Of a stretch of DNA of 64,000 nucleotides, positions 25,873 to 33,374 are shown in pieces. Below the pieces are notes generated by a model, which searched no databases, was not told the origin of the DNA, and saw only the letters and a list, made by a program, of their open reading frames with translations. How positions within the stretch are numbered: position 1 is the first letter of the stretch; every line of letters begins with the position of its first letter. Where the stretch lies: positions 1 to 64,000 of the IMG/VR virus record IMGVR_UViG_3300024999_000004. One strand, 5' to 3'. Made by a program: the position numbers and the translations under genes. The DNA comes from a virus.

Positions 25873-26358
25873 TTACGTATACACAAGAGATTCTATCTGT
25901 TTATACGTGTCGGGATGGAAACGCATCTTTTCCTTGTTGGCTTCCCACCATGCCTTCGTATCGGGGGTCCCTTGGGCCTTTCCAGCTCCGACCCAATCAC
26001 AGTACATCTCAAGGATCGCGGAAGGGTGCATAGGGATAAGTTTCTCTTGTCCCCTCTCTGTTGCCAGGACCCAGTACTGCCAATGATGCTGATGAAGCCT
26101 TGTATGAACGAACCACGCATCCTCGAATGCTTTGTTTCCTGTGTCCGTGGGCTTGTAGTATCCTGTAGCGTCCCTCTTCTGTTTCTTGCTTCCATCTTTG
26201 TTGTAGAACAGATTGGCGTAGGCAAAGAAAGAGAAGGGCAGGAATTTATCCCAGTCGTGGATAAAGCCACGCCAGAACAGGCAACGATTGAAGCACTCAA
26301 GGAGAACAAACCATTTATGCACCGCGACGTACTTGAAATAAGCCAAGTATCCTCTCAT
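25873..26358 (-). CDS. DUF5662 family protein
   Basis: 161 residues with the DUF5662 signature: HKWFVLLECFNRCLFWRGFI, HDWDKFLPFSF, then HHWQYWVLATERG and DWVGAGKAQG...WWEANKEKM. Several conserved His/Asp residues suggest a metal site. Common in phages, biochemical role unknown. Sits immediately downstream of the HExxH protein gene. Confidence 0.8.
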   Translation of the reverse strand: MRGYLAYFKYVAVHKWFVLLECFNRCLFWRGFIHDWDKFLPFSFFAYANLFYNKDGSKKQKRDATGYYKPTDTGNKAFEDAWFVHTRLHQHHWQYWVLATERGQEKLIPMHPSAILEMYCDWVGAGKAQGTPDTKAWWEANKEKMRFHPDTYKQIESLVYT

Positions 26359-26367
26359 GGAAGCTCC

Positions 26368-26790
26368 TTATTCATTATAGTGTCCATTCTCCCGCAGCAC
26401 TTCCACAACCCCCGCCATCATGTCCCCGATCAGATAACAAAGGTCCTCTTCGGCGTCATCGATTCCCGCCTCAGCTGTAGGGAGTTTCCTTCCCGCAGCG
26501 CGGCTATAAGCAAGAGCAAGATGCGTGCATTCATGCGATAATACCCTTGTCCCTAAAGCATCCTCGGAGACAAAGAGATACGCGAACGGAGCATCCCCGC
26601 TATACCCTGTTCTCCTGACCAAGGCTCTTGTTCCTTCCTCCCACACATCCTCCCGTTTATACACTCCCCTGTAAAAGTCCTTTACGTACTTCTCCAGCTC
26701 GTCATTATCGCGTACTACGTGCATCTCGAAGAAGAAAGGGAGGGAGTCCTTGCTCAGGGTGTAAATGGCTACGTCATCTTTTTCAATCAA
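26368..26790 (-). CDS. HExxH metalloprotease-like protein
   Basis: 140 residues with LSHECTHLALAYS (His86-Glu87-Cys-Thr-His90) and a later EAGIDDAEEDLCYLIGDMMA that could supply a third ligand. It resembles small phage zinc-peptidase-like proteins. Substrate unknown. The stop of the upstream gene overlaps its start by 8 bases. Confidence 0.65.
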   Translation of the reverse strand: MIEKDDVAIYTLSKDSLPFFFEMHVVRDNDELEKYVKDFYRGVYKREDVWEEGTRALVRRTGYSGDAPFAYLFVSEDALGTRVLSHECTHLALAYSRAAGRKLPTAEAGIDDAEEDLCYLIGDMMAGVVEVLRENGHYNE

Positions 26791-27118
26791 GAGGACCGTC
26801 CATGGGAAGCAAAGCTACCGTCTTCCCCGCCAGTGCGTGAGAGCAGTCGGACAGGAATTCGATATTTCCATCACGGACGAAGGAATGGCAGAGAATGTGG
26901 ATTGCCCCTTTCACGTGTATTCCGTCCGGTGCAAGGACGGTGTTTCCCTCACTGTCAAACTCAGGTTCCCAACCTTTGGGCGTGTTCCAGCACGGGCCTA
27001 CTTTCAGGCTAGGGGAGAAGGTTGGCTTCACCATGTCCCCGTTGAACGACCACCTTGAGTCAAAACTGTGGTGGCTCCGGCATCCGGGGCACCAGAATGC
27101 GAGGGCTCCATCGGACAA
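26783..27118 (-). CDS. DUF6527 family protein
   Basis: 111 residues: FWCPGCRSHHSFDSRWSFNG, then KPTFSPSLKVG, ILCHSFVRDGNIEFLSDCSH and ALAGKTVALLP. The CPGC pair and later CH..C suggest zinc binding. Common small phage protein family with unknown function. Confidence 0.75.
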   Translation of the reverse strand: MSDGALAFWCPGCRSHHSFDSRWSFNGDMVKPTFSPSLKVGPCWNTPKGWEPEFDSEGNTVLAPDGIHVKGAIHILCHSFVRDGNIEFLSDCSHALAGKTVALLPMDGPLD

Positions 27119-27137
27119 CTTGATAAGGACATCGGGT

Positions 27138-27422
27138 TCAACAAAAGAAAGTCTCCTCCATCCAGCTATGGGTAACGTCCCTGAACTTCCCCTTCCTTAC
27201 GTCTGCGAGGAAATCATCTGGTCCGTACACGGGCTTCATAATGTCCTGCACGCCATCTTCGTTTCGCTCCGTAGGCACATAGATTTCAGGTTCGTACTTC
27301 CTGTCTCTCCATGCGTAGTACAAATAGGCGTCTTTTTTGGCCTTCTCGATGTCTTCGTATACTCCGAGAGGGAAGGCATGGGACTCTTCACCGCCGTATC
27401 TACGGGCAATCAATACAAACAA
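27138..27422 (-). CDS. Hypothetical protein, 94 aa
   Basis: Begins MFVLIARRYGGEESHAFPLG and has the pattern of a small alpha/beta protein (YEDIEKAKKDAYLYYAWRDR). No family recognised. Between the 39-residue gene and the DUF6527 gene. Confidence 0.55.
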   Translation of the reverse strand: MFVLIARRYGGEESHAFPLGVYEDIEKAKKDAYLYYAWRDRKYEPEIYVPTERNEDGVQDIMKPVYGPDDFLADVRKGKFRDVTHSWMEETFFC

Positions 27423-27433
27423 GAGAACCTTCC

Positions 27434-27553
27434 CTACATGCCCGGCTTCAGAATGACCCCGTCAAGATCGACAAAGTACATTCCGTCCGCAGTCTTGATC
27501 CACCCAAGATACCCGACATCAGCAGGAAACGCATACAAACCAAAATCAAACAT
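27434..27553 (-). CDS. Hypothetical protein, 39 aa
   Basis: ATG at 27553 with GAGGGG upstream; product starts MFDFGLYAFPADVGYLGWIK and contains TADGMYFVDLDGVILKPGM. Good ribosome site and position directly after the GAAGTC leader motif argue that it is expressed. Confidence 0.5.
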   Translation of the reverse strand: MFDFGLYAFPADVGYLGWIKTADGMYFVDLDGVILKPGM

Positions 27554-27565
27554 TTTGTGCCCCCT

Positions 27566-27599
27566 CGAAAATTTCCGGCCCTAATCGCCGACTTCGCTC
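27566..27599 (-). promoter_or_regulatory. Recurrent leader motif (GAAGTC family)
   Basis: Reading leftward: GAGCGAAGTCGGCGATTAGG, then GCCGGAAATTTTC immediately before the ribosome site. Closest relatives are at 41884 and 43989 on the opposite strand. Confidence 0.6.
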
Positions 27600-27653
27600 A
27601 ATAGAACAAACAAAAGATAGACAAATAACACTACCTTCCGCCCCAAAATTGAC

Positions 27654-28031
27654 TTATTCCTTCCTGCTAACCACCGGCTGCGGAATCTCCGGCACAGAAT
27701 TCGAAACCGTCTGCTTGTTCCCCCACCTCTCCGAGTACAGCCTTTCAAGCAAGAAACGATTCTCTGTGGAAATCCCCCGCATCTCGTTCTGAATCCTGAT
27801 ATTCTCCAAGCTCGAAGCCAGAGTGAGTTCCTTCTTCTTGTGCCTGCACAAGCACTGGTACTGGAACGCCTCGTCGGCATCCAGAAGATCCTGCTCTTCG
27901 TACGAGAGTTCGTTGGCAAGGTAGGCGCTGTCGATGTCCAGCCCGTAGCCCACGGCTTCGAGAACGTGCTTCTTTATGTCTTCGAGCGTCCTATGGGAAG
28001 GGAAGCGCCCGTCATCAAATGTAGTATCCAT
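27654..28031 (-). CDS. Probable terminase small subunit
   Basis: 125 residues, all helical. The N-terminal part (LEDIKKHVLEAVGYGLDIDS, then AYLANELSYEEQDLLDADE) resembles the helix-turn-helix of small terminases. RGISTENRFLLERLYSERWG matches their common ISTENRFLLERL...WG tail. It lies upstream of the packaging genes. Assignment is by pattern and position, so moderate. Confidence 0.55.
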   Translation of the reverse strand: MDTTFDDGRFPSHRTLEDIKKHVLEAVGYGLDIDSAYLANELSYEEQDLLDADEAFQYQCLCRHKKKELTLASSLENIRIQNEMRGISTENRFLLERLYSERWGNKQTVSNSVPEIPQPVVSRKE

Positions 28032-28097
28032 CCCCTGCTCCTTGCCGCCTGTCGCTACACGTACCTAAGTCCAGAATACGGCAAGAAATGGGAAAAG

Positions 28098-28532
28098 TCA
28101 AGCACCTCCTGCTGCCACGAAAGGTCCTCTAAGAGGGCACAGCGCTTCCATGACCTCCGCAAGAGAGCAGGCAAACACCCCACCATTCCTTTGTATTATG
28201 TTCCCCACCTGATTCAGGGATCTCAACTGCCCCTCATCAAATCCATCTTGCAACACACAAAAGACTGTGTGGTACGGTCTTTTGTTGGAGTCGTCCACAG
28301 CTTCCGCAATAGAGTACACTCCCGTCATCTCTTTCGTTATCACGTACAGACAAATATTGTTGCTGCCGAAGGCTCCGCACTCCTCTCTCTGTTTCCTCTC
28401 TTCCTCCATGCATTCGAGAGTCCAGTCGGGGACAACAGGATTGAAGTAGTCTATTCCTCTTTCTTCCAGCAAAGGAATAAGGGCATCACGCCACGTGCTT
28501 TCGTTGCAGGTTCCTCCGAGAAATACTTTCAT
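28098..28532 (-). CDS. Nucleoside 2-deoxyribosyltransferase-like protein
   Basis: 144 residues. MKVFLGGTCNESTWRDALIP, then DYFNPVVPDWTLECMEEER and ICLYVITKEMTGVYSIAEAV show the Rossmann-like deoxyribosyltransferase fold (FLGGTCN start, FNP.V.DW, and the Y.I..EM.G..S.AE loop). Might handle deoxynucleosides or be a non-catalytic nucleotide sensor; phage versions are often uncharacterised. Confidence 0.75.
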   Translation of the reverse strand: MKVFLGGTCNESTWRDALIPLLEERGIDYFNPVVPDWTLECMEEERKQREECGAFGSNNICLYVITKEMTGVYSIAEAVDDSNKRPYHTVFCVLQDGFDEGQLRSLNQVGNIIQRNGGVFACSLAEVMEALCPLRGPFVAAGGA

Positions 28533-28711
28533 CCTTCCGTTCCTTCCGATTGCATATCCGCAATCTGGAGTCTAAGGCTCAGGGCGCTGGCCACTTTGGC
28601 TACCACTGCTTCGTAGCTCCTTCCGGCGATGCGCAATTTGATTGCCTGCCACAAGGTAATATTCAAATTCAGTTCAATGAACGCCTTACCTACTTGCTCT
28701 CGGTACTTCAC
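28529..28711 (-). CDS. Small helical protein, 60 aa
   Basis: Start set at a GTG (28711) because AAGGAGG lies six bases upstream; a longer TTG start would place the ribosome site inside the gene. Product KYREQVGKAFIELNLNITLW...RSYEAVVAKVASALSLRL is helical. Overlaps the next gene by four bases. Function unknown. Confidence 0.55.
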   Translation of the reverse strand: MKYREQVGKAFIELNLNITLWQAIKLRIAGRSYEAVVAKVASALSLRLQIADMQSEGTEG

Positions 28712-28712
28712 G

Positions 28713-28910
28713 TCAGTCCTCCTTTTTGACAACAGCTACAGGCCTTTCGAAAAACCTCTCTTCAAGTTCCTCCCTCAGATAATACCTCCGCCCTCCCGGA
28801 GTCCTCCGCGCAACAAGTACGCCTTTGTTGTCCCAATTCTGCAGGGTCTTTATGGTGATTCCGAGGAAAGCCGCAGCCTTTCCGGTGGTCAGAATGTATT
28901 CGTTACTCAC
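28713..28910 (-). CDS. MerR-like helix-turn-helix regulator
   Basis: 65 residues, GTG start with GGAGG upstream. YILTTGKAAAFLGITIKTLQ then NWDNKGVLVARRTPGGRRYY is the winged helix of MerR/excisionase type (GIT..TLQNWd..G.L...RTpgGRRyY). Short, with no effector domain, so a DNA-binding regulator or excisionase-like factor. Located in the early leftward operon. Confidence 0.8.
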   Translation of the reverse strand: MSNEYILTTGKAAAFLGITIKTLQNWDNKGVLVARRTPGGRRYYLREELEERFFERPVAVVKKED

Positions 28911-29380
28911 GTCAACTTACCTCCGTCCGGTAGTGGCATAGGTGGGGAGGGCAACAATTCAAGACATTCCTTGAGCCCTTGAATCTCGGATTCAAGGGTC
29001 AGGATTCTTTGCTCCATGTCCTTGATCTTTCCCCCGCTGGAGTCGAAATTGCCGAGGGTTGCCCGCATCGGCTGGTGAGTGAAGGGGTGAATACCGGTGT
29101 ATACTATGGGCTCGGGCGGCACCTCAGCGGAGGGCGTAGATGAGAACGGGAGCTTCGAAACTTCCCCAGTGGAACAATCGTAGAGGGTAGATTCGGAGGT
29201 CCATGGCACCTCGGGTGCGGGACTCAAGGACTCAATGGCTTTGACTATAGCCAGCAGGTTGTACTCCGCCCTCCAATAGCAGACATCACACAGCTCTGGA
29301 TGCTTCCCCGCCTTCCTTCCGTGGAGGTGCTCGTTGATGGCATGGGAACCGCATTTAGCGCAGCTGATGTGGTTATTCAA
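28907..29380 (-). CDS. Zinc-finger protein with coiled coil
   Basis: 157 residues from a TTG at 29380 with GGAGG six bases upstream, overlapping the MazG-like stop. SCAKCGSHAINEHLHG...CDVCYW is a two-pair zinc site; a later segment (DMEQRILTLESEIQGLKECL) is coiled coil. Repeated PxVPW text also occurs in the neighbour. Function unknown. Confidence 0.55.
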   Translation of the reverse strand: MNNHISCAKCGSHAINEHLHGRKAGKHPELCDVCYWRAEYNLLAIVKAIESLSPAPEVPWTSESTLYDCSTGEVSKLPFSSTPSAEVPPEPIVYTGIHPFTHQPMRATLGNFDSSGGKIKDMEQRILTLESEIQGLKECLELLPSPPMPLPDGGKLT

Positions 29381-30044
29381 CTTGTACCTCCAGTGCTTTC
29401 TTGTACGTTCGGGCGTTATCCGCAATCATCATTGCGAAGTTGGCAACGTCAACGGCTTCATCAATGACTCCGTGGATCGTGGAATCCGTGATCTCCAGAC
29501 AAGCAAGACGGAAAGCTGCTTGGCCAAGTTCCGCTACTTCCTTTTCCAGCAAAACAAGCAACTCCGAGAATTCGGAGGCATTCCAACCTCCCTTGTGGTC
29601 ATTCTCCCTCAGCTTGGCCTCCATGCGCTCGGCAAACCAGAGGACGGAAGGACGTGGCTTCCGGGAAAGCACAGGCTCAGGGGTCCAGTGCTTCCATTGG
29701 ACGGGCGGGCCTGCGGAGGGGGTGCTTACATTGGGGCGAGGTAAATCAGGAGCAGGGGTCCATGGCATCGTGGGCTCGGGACTCAAGGAATCCATGGCTC
29801 TTGGCTCGCTGTCTACAAGTGAAGCAACCCATTTGCACAGCAACGCTTCCGTGCGTTGAATTGCTCCGTCGCTTTCTTCGAGAACATCTTCTACAATCTG
29901 CTCTGCAATTTCTCTTGGTGAACACGTTTCCACTTCCTTTGCATCCGTGGCTCGGGGCTCAAGGGTCTGGAGGTATTCGTCCATCTCGTCCTTTGAATAC
30001 ACCGCTGTGGTTTCTCTTGCATAGAAGGGCTCGGGTCTCTTCAT
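29373..30044 (-). CDS. MazG-like nucleotide pyrophosphohydrolase
   Basis: 223 residues. The N-terminal half is variable with Pro-rich text (SPEPTMPWTPAP). From about residue 137: WFAERMEAKLRENDHKGGW, then LEKEVAELGQA and DEAVDVANFAMMIAD. This is the all-alpha NTP pyrophosphohydrolase arrangement (E..EL, D/E-A-x-DVANF). Phage members include dATP/dGTP hydrolases and MazZ, which feeds dGMP to PurZ. A PurA/PurZ homologue is on the other arm. Confidence 0.75.
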   Translation of the reverse strand: MKRPEPFYARETTAVYSKDEMDEYLQTLEPRATDAKEVETCSPREIAEQIVEDVLEESDGAIQRTEALLCKWVASLVDSEPRAMDSLSPEPTMPWTPAPDLPRPNVSTPSAGPPVQWKHWTPEPVLSRKPRPSVLWFAERMEAKLRENDHKGGWNASEFSELLVLLEKEVAELGQAAFRLACLEITDSTIHGVIDEAVDVANFAMMIADNARTYKKALEVQVE

Positions 30045-30559
30045 TCGGGGGCTCCTTGGGTCTTGAGTGAGGCGCGGGCTCTGACACGGATATCTTCGAG
30101 TTGCACTAAATAGGACTCTTCTGCTTCGTGCGTTGTCATGCTCGGATTTGATGGGGCGTGGATGTGGGCAAAGTATTCCAGTGCCTCCCGCATCCGATGA
30201 ATCCGGGATTCAAGGGGCTCCCTTTTTTCCCTGTCCTGCCCCTCCATTCTCATCCGCAAATCCATCATTTCACGTAACCTGCGCACCTGCTCTTTCAGAT
30301 TCACAATTTCGAGGCTGGCTTCGTGGTACTGCGTTTCGAATGACGGGCAACCAATCCTGCCCTCCCTTTCGTCGTATAAGCACTTTACCGTCTCCCCCGG
30401 AAGAATAAAACCCGGGCCGTAGTCTCCGTGGTGCTTGCATATCTCACGGCAATAAGCACTTCCAAGCATCACTGTCCCTGTCACTCCTTGGGCCTTGTGC
30501 GGGCAGGGGACAAGGCATCTGCCGTTGAGCATGTCGTACGGAACTGGATATTCGTTCAT
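30041..30559 (-). CDS. Cys-rich small protein, 172 aa
   Basis: ATG at 30559 with AAGGAAG upstream. N-terminal CLVPCPHKAQ...CREICKHHGDYG...CLYDEREGRIGC carries several Cys/His, likely metal binding. A coiled coil (ASLEIVNLKEQVRRLREMMD) follows. Coupled by overlap to neighbours on both sides. Function unknown. Confidence 0.55.
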   Translation of the reverse strand: MNEYPVPYDMLNGRCLVPCPHKAQGVTGTVMLGSAYCREICKHHGDYGPGFILPGETVKCLYDEREGRIGCPSFETQYHEASLEIVNLKEQVRRLREMMDLRMRMEGQDREKREPLESRIHRMREALEYFAHIHAPSNPSMTTHEAEESYLVQLEDIRVRARASLKTQGAPE

Positions 30560-30873
30560 ATTTTCTTCCTTTGTACGTTGCTCATACAACCACGCATATT
30601 TGCTCTAACCCACCACCACACGCTTCTGCCGCTCGACTCTATCAGCTTCGCGTTCTGCAGTAGCCATTCCCCGCGTTCTGCTGAAATCTTTTTTACTCTG
30701 CGGAAACCGTTCCCTCTGAATAGCTTGCCGTTTGAATCCACGATGTTATGGCGCGGGGGCTCATGGGCGGTCAAGGATTCGTAAAAGCCCACGGCCCAAT
30801 GGTCCTGTGGGTCGCCATCGACGTACTTTGTGGCGAGGACGTAATCGCCTTTCTGGAGATTAGGCGCGTTCAT
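30556..30873 (-). CDS. Small SH3/KOW-like protein, 105 aa
   Basis: LQKGDYVLATKYVDGDPQDH then WAVGFYESLTAHEPPRHNIV has the look of a small SH3/KOW barrel. C-terminal half basic, Trp-rich (SVWWWVRANMRG). Four-base overlaps both sides. Function unknown. Confidence 0.5.
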   Translation of the reverse strand: MNAPNLQKGDYVLATKYVDGDPQDHWAVGFYESLTAHEPPRHNIVDSNGKLFRGNGFRRVKKISAERGEWLLQNAKLIESSGRSVWWWVRANMRGCMSNVQRKKI

Positions 30874-31067
30874 CCGAGGGCTCCTTGGCTCTTGCTGGTC
30901 AATTCATCCACAATGAAAGAAAGTTTGTGCTGGGGCTCGGGGGGTCCTTGAGGCGGGGAATCCGTGGCCACGGATTCAAAGGCCCGTTGGAGGCAGTCAT
31001 TAATAGTGCGGGACTTCCCGTTCCTTCTTCCGAGGCAGAAAATACGTGATTCATTGGCTCCGTGCAT
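30870..31067 (-). CDS. Hypothetical protein, 65 aa
   Basis: ATG at 31067 with AAGGAG upstream; basic, with NGKSRTINDCLQRAFESVAT. No family recognised. Second gene of the leftward operon. Confidence 0.5.
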   Translation of the reverse strand: MHGANESRIFCLGRRNGKSRTINDCLQRAFESVATDSPPQGPPEPQHKLSFIVDELTSKSQGALG

Positions 31068-31114
31068 CTGTGGCTCCTTGTGGCGTTGGGTCGGAGAATC
31101 CGGGCTCGGGGGCT

Positions 31115-31273
31115 TTATACATTCCCATCAAGCACCTTTTGAATTGCCTCAAAAATGGCGTTGTATTGCCCGACGGTAAGATTTGGCTCTCTTCTTTCCT
31201 CCATATTCTTTTTTGCTTCTTCGAATATCACCCGAGTCATTACGCGAATCTTTCGATTCAGATTACCTTCCAT
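31115..31273 (-). CDS. Hypothetical protein, 52 aa, first gene of leftward operon
   Basis: ATG at 31273, AAGGAG eight bases upstream, and a strong promoter 30 bases before it. The product (MEGNLNRKIRVMTRVIFEEA, then LTVGQYNAIFEAIQKVLDGN) is helical and charged. Being first after an extended -10 promoter suggests an early role, but no family is recognised. Confidence 0.6.
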   Translation of the reverse strand: MEGNLNRKIRVMTRVIFEEAKKNMEERREPNLTVGQYNAIFEAIQKVLDGNV

Positions 31274-31301
31274 CCTGTTACTCCTTGTCCTACTTTACTA
31301 T

Positions 31302-31330
31302 ATATTACCACATAAACCATTGCCTGTCAA
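31302..31330 (-). promoter_or_regulatory. Leftward early promoter
   Basis: Reading leftward TTGACA (31325-31330), 17-bp spacer ending TGG, then TAATAT (31302-31307): extended -10 type. Drives the small genes from 31273 leftward. Confidence 0.88.
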
Positions 31331-31573
31331 GTCCCTTCTGTCAGGAAAAGTGCACATACTCCTGACAAACGAATAAGCGGCCTGTCCTCCGTCTTCACGT
31401 ACATGAAGTGTATAAAATGCTCAGACTGTTCCTAACTACGGAGGGGATGAATCCGGCCCCACCTATAGCGTCGGTCCATACCCCCTCCCCTCCTACGCTA
31501 TAGGTAGCGCCCCGAGCCCTTGAACCTTCGCACTACAACACCATAGCTAGCGTATACCTATGTATAGTATGAC

Positions 31574-31595
31574 CCTACGCTACATGTAGCGTAGG
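31574..31595. repeat. Perfect 22-bp palindrome
   Basis: Half-site CCTACGCTACA, no central loop, so likely a dimeric protein-binding site or cruciform rather than an RNA hairpin alone. Degenerate relatives occur upstream at about 31493 (CCTACGCTATAGG). Confidence 0.9.
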
Positions 31596-31605
31596 CCCCA
31601 GGTTC

Positions 31606-31674
31606 ACTGAACCCATTCACCTAAATATCGGTTACTGAACCCATTCATTGAACTAGACTCACTGAACCCATTCA
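31606..31674 (+). repeat. Three 14-bp iterons
   Basis: ACTGAACCCATTCA at 31606-31619, 31634-31647 and 31661-31674. Spacing is 27-28 bp, more than two helical turns, which is typical of iterons bound by an initiator or repressor. Confidence 0.85.
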
Positions 31675-31738
31675 CCTAAACAGCCCCCATGCGTCGCTTG
31701 ATCCTCTAATAAATCGAATCGAATTCTCCTTTATTTAC

Positions 31739-31766
31739 TTGCGCTTTTCGCGGTATCGTGTATAAT
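31739..31766 (+). promoter_or_regulatory. Rightward promoter for small-gene block
   Basis: TTGCGC (31739-31744), 16-bp spacer, TATAAT (31761-31766), 38 bases before the first rightward gene. Confidence 0.65.
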
Positions 31767-31803
31767 GATTATAGGTGATTAGAGCTTACTTGGGGGTGAC
31801 GAG

Positions 31804-31977
31804 ATGAACCAAAATACAGAGTTGACTATATCGCAATTGCGTTTTTCGGAAACCTGGCTTGCGCAGTCTTTGCGCGCAGTAACTCCGGTATATTTCGAGC
31901 ACGAAAAAGCCGCCTTTGAACGGTTGACGTGCGAGCTTGCGCAGGTACGTGCAGAGATTGCAACGCGGAGGGCGTAA
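31804..31977 (+). CDS. Hypothetical protein, 57 aa
   Basis: ATG with GGGGGTG upstream; product MNQNTELTISQLRFSETWLA and a helical, Arg/Glu-rich C-terminus (LACELAQVRAEIATRRA-like). First gene of the rightward block. No family recognised. The stop is one base before the next ATG, so translation is coupled. Confidence 0.6.
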   Translation: MNQNTELTISQLRFSETWLAQSLRAVTPVYFEHEKAAFERLTCELAQVRAEIATRRA

Positions 31978-31978
31978 A

Positions 31979-32167
31979 ATGCAACACACTAACCCGACCA
32001 TAGCCCCCGCGATGCAATCCGCCATTGACCGCCTTCGTTCCGCTCTTGCACACGGTGCGAGCATGGACCGCGACTATGCGGACGAATGGGCGCGCATGAG
32101 GCGAGCGAGCGCGCGGAATAACGGAATTGCGTACCGTAGTGCGCGCATAGCGCAAGAGGCGGACTAA
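31979..32167 (+). CDS. Hypothetical protein, 62 aa
   Basis: Start at ATG 31979 (GGAGGG upstream) rather than an upstream GTG. MQHTNPTIAPAMQSAIDRLR then a charged, Arg/Ala-rich helix (RMRRASARNNGIAYRSAR). Likely nucleic-acid or protein binding; no family recognised. Confidence 0.55.
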   Translation: MQHTNPTIAPAMQSAIDRLRSALAHGASMDRDYADEWARMRRASARNNGIAYRSARIAQEAD

Positions 32168-32329
32168 ATGGAATACGCTATAAGCATGATCGAATCGCAC
32201 GGGTACCGCGTAGTGTCGCTAGATGCCTTGATATTCGCGGTACTCCATCGCGGACTATTCTATAATGCGATGGACCTTTATTCTGATTTATCCGCAAGCT
32301 TGCGCGATGGAATTATTGAAGAGAGCTAG
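32168..32329 (+). CDS. Hypothetical protein, 53 aa
   Basis: ATG directly follows the previous stop. MEYAISMIESHGYRVVSLDA and LIFAVLHRGLFYNAMDLYSD suggest a small alpha/beta protein. No family recognised. It is the third gene of a tightly packed small-gene run. Confidence 0.5.
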   Translation: MEYAISMIESHGYRVVSLDALIFAVLHRGLFYNAMDLYSDLSASLRDGIIEES

Positions 32330-32384
32330 GGACCATGGGCGCGCCGTATGGCGTCGCCTTAGCTTGAGCATAGGAAGGCATAAA

Positions 32385-32669
32385 ATGACTTACTTTGTAG
32401 GCATGATGCAAACGCATAACAAACGGTGGAACAACTTGACGCGAGAACTTGAAACCGTTCCGGAATACCTTATCGATTGCATGGGCTCCGATAGCTATAC
32501 AACGGTTGACGGGAGACTCTCCCGCGACCATGCGATCATGGAAGCGCATAGCGTAGCGGCGAAGCGCGGAAGGCCTGCCTTCTTTGTTATCAAGGCTTCC
32601 AGCTTCCATAATTTTCTTGACTTGCGGGATTCAGGGAAAGGGAAATTCATCCGGACGGTGACAAGATGA
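32385..32669 (+). CDS. Hypothetical protein, 94 aa
   Basis: ATG at 32385 chosen for GGAAGG upstream. MTYFVGMMQTHNKRWNNLTR, then ETVPEYLIDCMGSDSYTTVD and HAIMEAHSVAAKRGRPAFFV. Alpha/beta pattern, no known family. Overlaps next gene by four bases. Confidence 0.55.
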   Translation: MTYFVGMMQTHNKRWNNLTRELETVPEYLIDCMGSDSYTTVDGRLSRDHAIMEAHSVAAKRGRPAFFVIKASSFHNFLDLRDSGKGKFIRTVTR

Positions 32670-32908
32670 AACCGCTCATCCGAGATGGAATCTCCATGAT
32701 TCAATCGAATTCCGGCTTGATCAAAATCAAATTCCCCGATAACCGCGAAGCATCCCTCCTTTCCAACGGTCGCCGCCTCTCATGGGATACCTTCGACGGC
32801 TTCCTCCGCGCGGCCCATCGTCCGGAAGGATCAAAGGGGAAAGTATTCGGGAAGAGCGAACGGTACGCGGAAAACGTGAGCGCAGGAATCAGGGAGGCGC
32901 GGAGATGA
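32666..32908 (+). CDS. Hypothetical protein, 80 aa
   Basis: Starts MKPLIRDGISMIQSNSGLIK with two short strands (IKIKFPDNREASLLSNGRRL) and a basic C-terminus. Overlaps both neighbours by four bases. Function unknown. Confidence 0.55.
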   Translation: MKPLIRDGISMIQSNSGLIKIKFPDNREASLLSNGRRLSWDTFDGFLRAAHRPEGSKGKVFGKSERYAENVSAGIREARR

Positions 32909-33276
32909 TGAACCTTGAAGCAAAGGCCCTTTTCGATCAATTCGGACGCAAACTTGAAACAGGGAAGCGGGAATTTTACCGCAAGATCCGCGCCATAAAG
33001 GAAGGCCATATCAACGCGGCAGACTTCCCCGCTACTTTCGCCTGGGAAAGGTCCTGCTATCGCGGACCGGCATATAATGAGGTAGCGATGCACGCACTTT
33101 CCGAATTGCTTGAATGCTACGGCGTAGAATCCATAGACTCAAGCGAAACAAAAAACGGAGAGTATATTGACTACCTGAACGTAGGCGATCCTTACATACC
33201 GACCGTTGTAAGGTGTACCGCATGGACCCATGAATTCAGACTCGCAAAAGGAGGATACGCGGAATTCGTGAAATAG
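32905..33276 (+). CDS. Hypothetical protein, 123 aa
   Basis: ATGATG start coupled to the previous stop. Helical N-terminus (NLEAKALFDQFGRKLETGKR) and a mixed C-terminus with VGDPYIPTVVRCTAWTHEF. No family recognised. Last gene before a hairpin and a new promoter. Confidence 0.55.
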   Translation: MMNLEAKALFDQFGRKLETGKREFYRKIRAIKEGHINAADFPATFAWERSCYRGPAYNEVAMHALSELLECYGVESIDSSETKNGEYIDYLNVGDPYIPTVVRCTAWTHEFRLAKGGYAEFVK

Positions 33277-33281
33277 TGCGC

Positions 33282-33309
33282 TTGCGGGATTCTCTTTATG
33301 GTTTATACT
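33282..33309 (+). promoter_or_regulatory. Probable promoter overlapping a hairpin
   Basis: TTGCGG (33282-33287), 16-bp spacer, TATACT (33304-33309). A stem of TCTCTTTAT with ATAAAGGGA (33291-33318) overlaps it. Confidence 0.5.
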
Positions 33310-33318
33310 ATAAAGGGA
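33291..33318 (+). repeat. Leader hairpin A, copy 1
   Basis: TCTCTTTAT/ATAAAGGGA stem (one G-T pair), followed by a second stem with AATCG/CGATT (33327-33347). The same two-hairpin layout recurs at 34233 and 34970. Confidence 0.55.
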
Positions 33319-33374
33319 ATGATGCAATCGAACTATGAGCGATTGAAGTCTAAGCGAGAAGGAAGGTATTGAAT

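Larger units (their letters stand above)
31331..31738. other. Gene-free control/origin candidate region
   Basis: About 410 bp between divergent promoters with no supported gene. A perfect 22-bp palindrome lies at 31574-31595 (half-site CCTACGCTACA). Related CCTATAGCGT / CCTACGCTATAGG sequences lie at about 31461-31510. Three copies of ACTGAACCCATTCA are at 31606, 31634 and 31661 (27-28 bp apart); the first and third extend to CCTAAA. The layout suits a replication origin or a divergent operator region. No replication initiator gene is adjacent, so the role is inferred. Confidence 0.6.

Noticed and set aside
27434-27653. Leftward promoter before the 39-residue gene (TTGTCT, 15 bp, TATTGA)
   Set aside because: Spacer too short and both boxes poor.
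1-31330. Integrase or attachment site suggesting a temperate phage
   Set aside because: No recombinase, lysogeny repressor or att-like duplication was recognised in the window; lifestyle left open.
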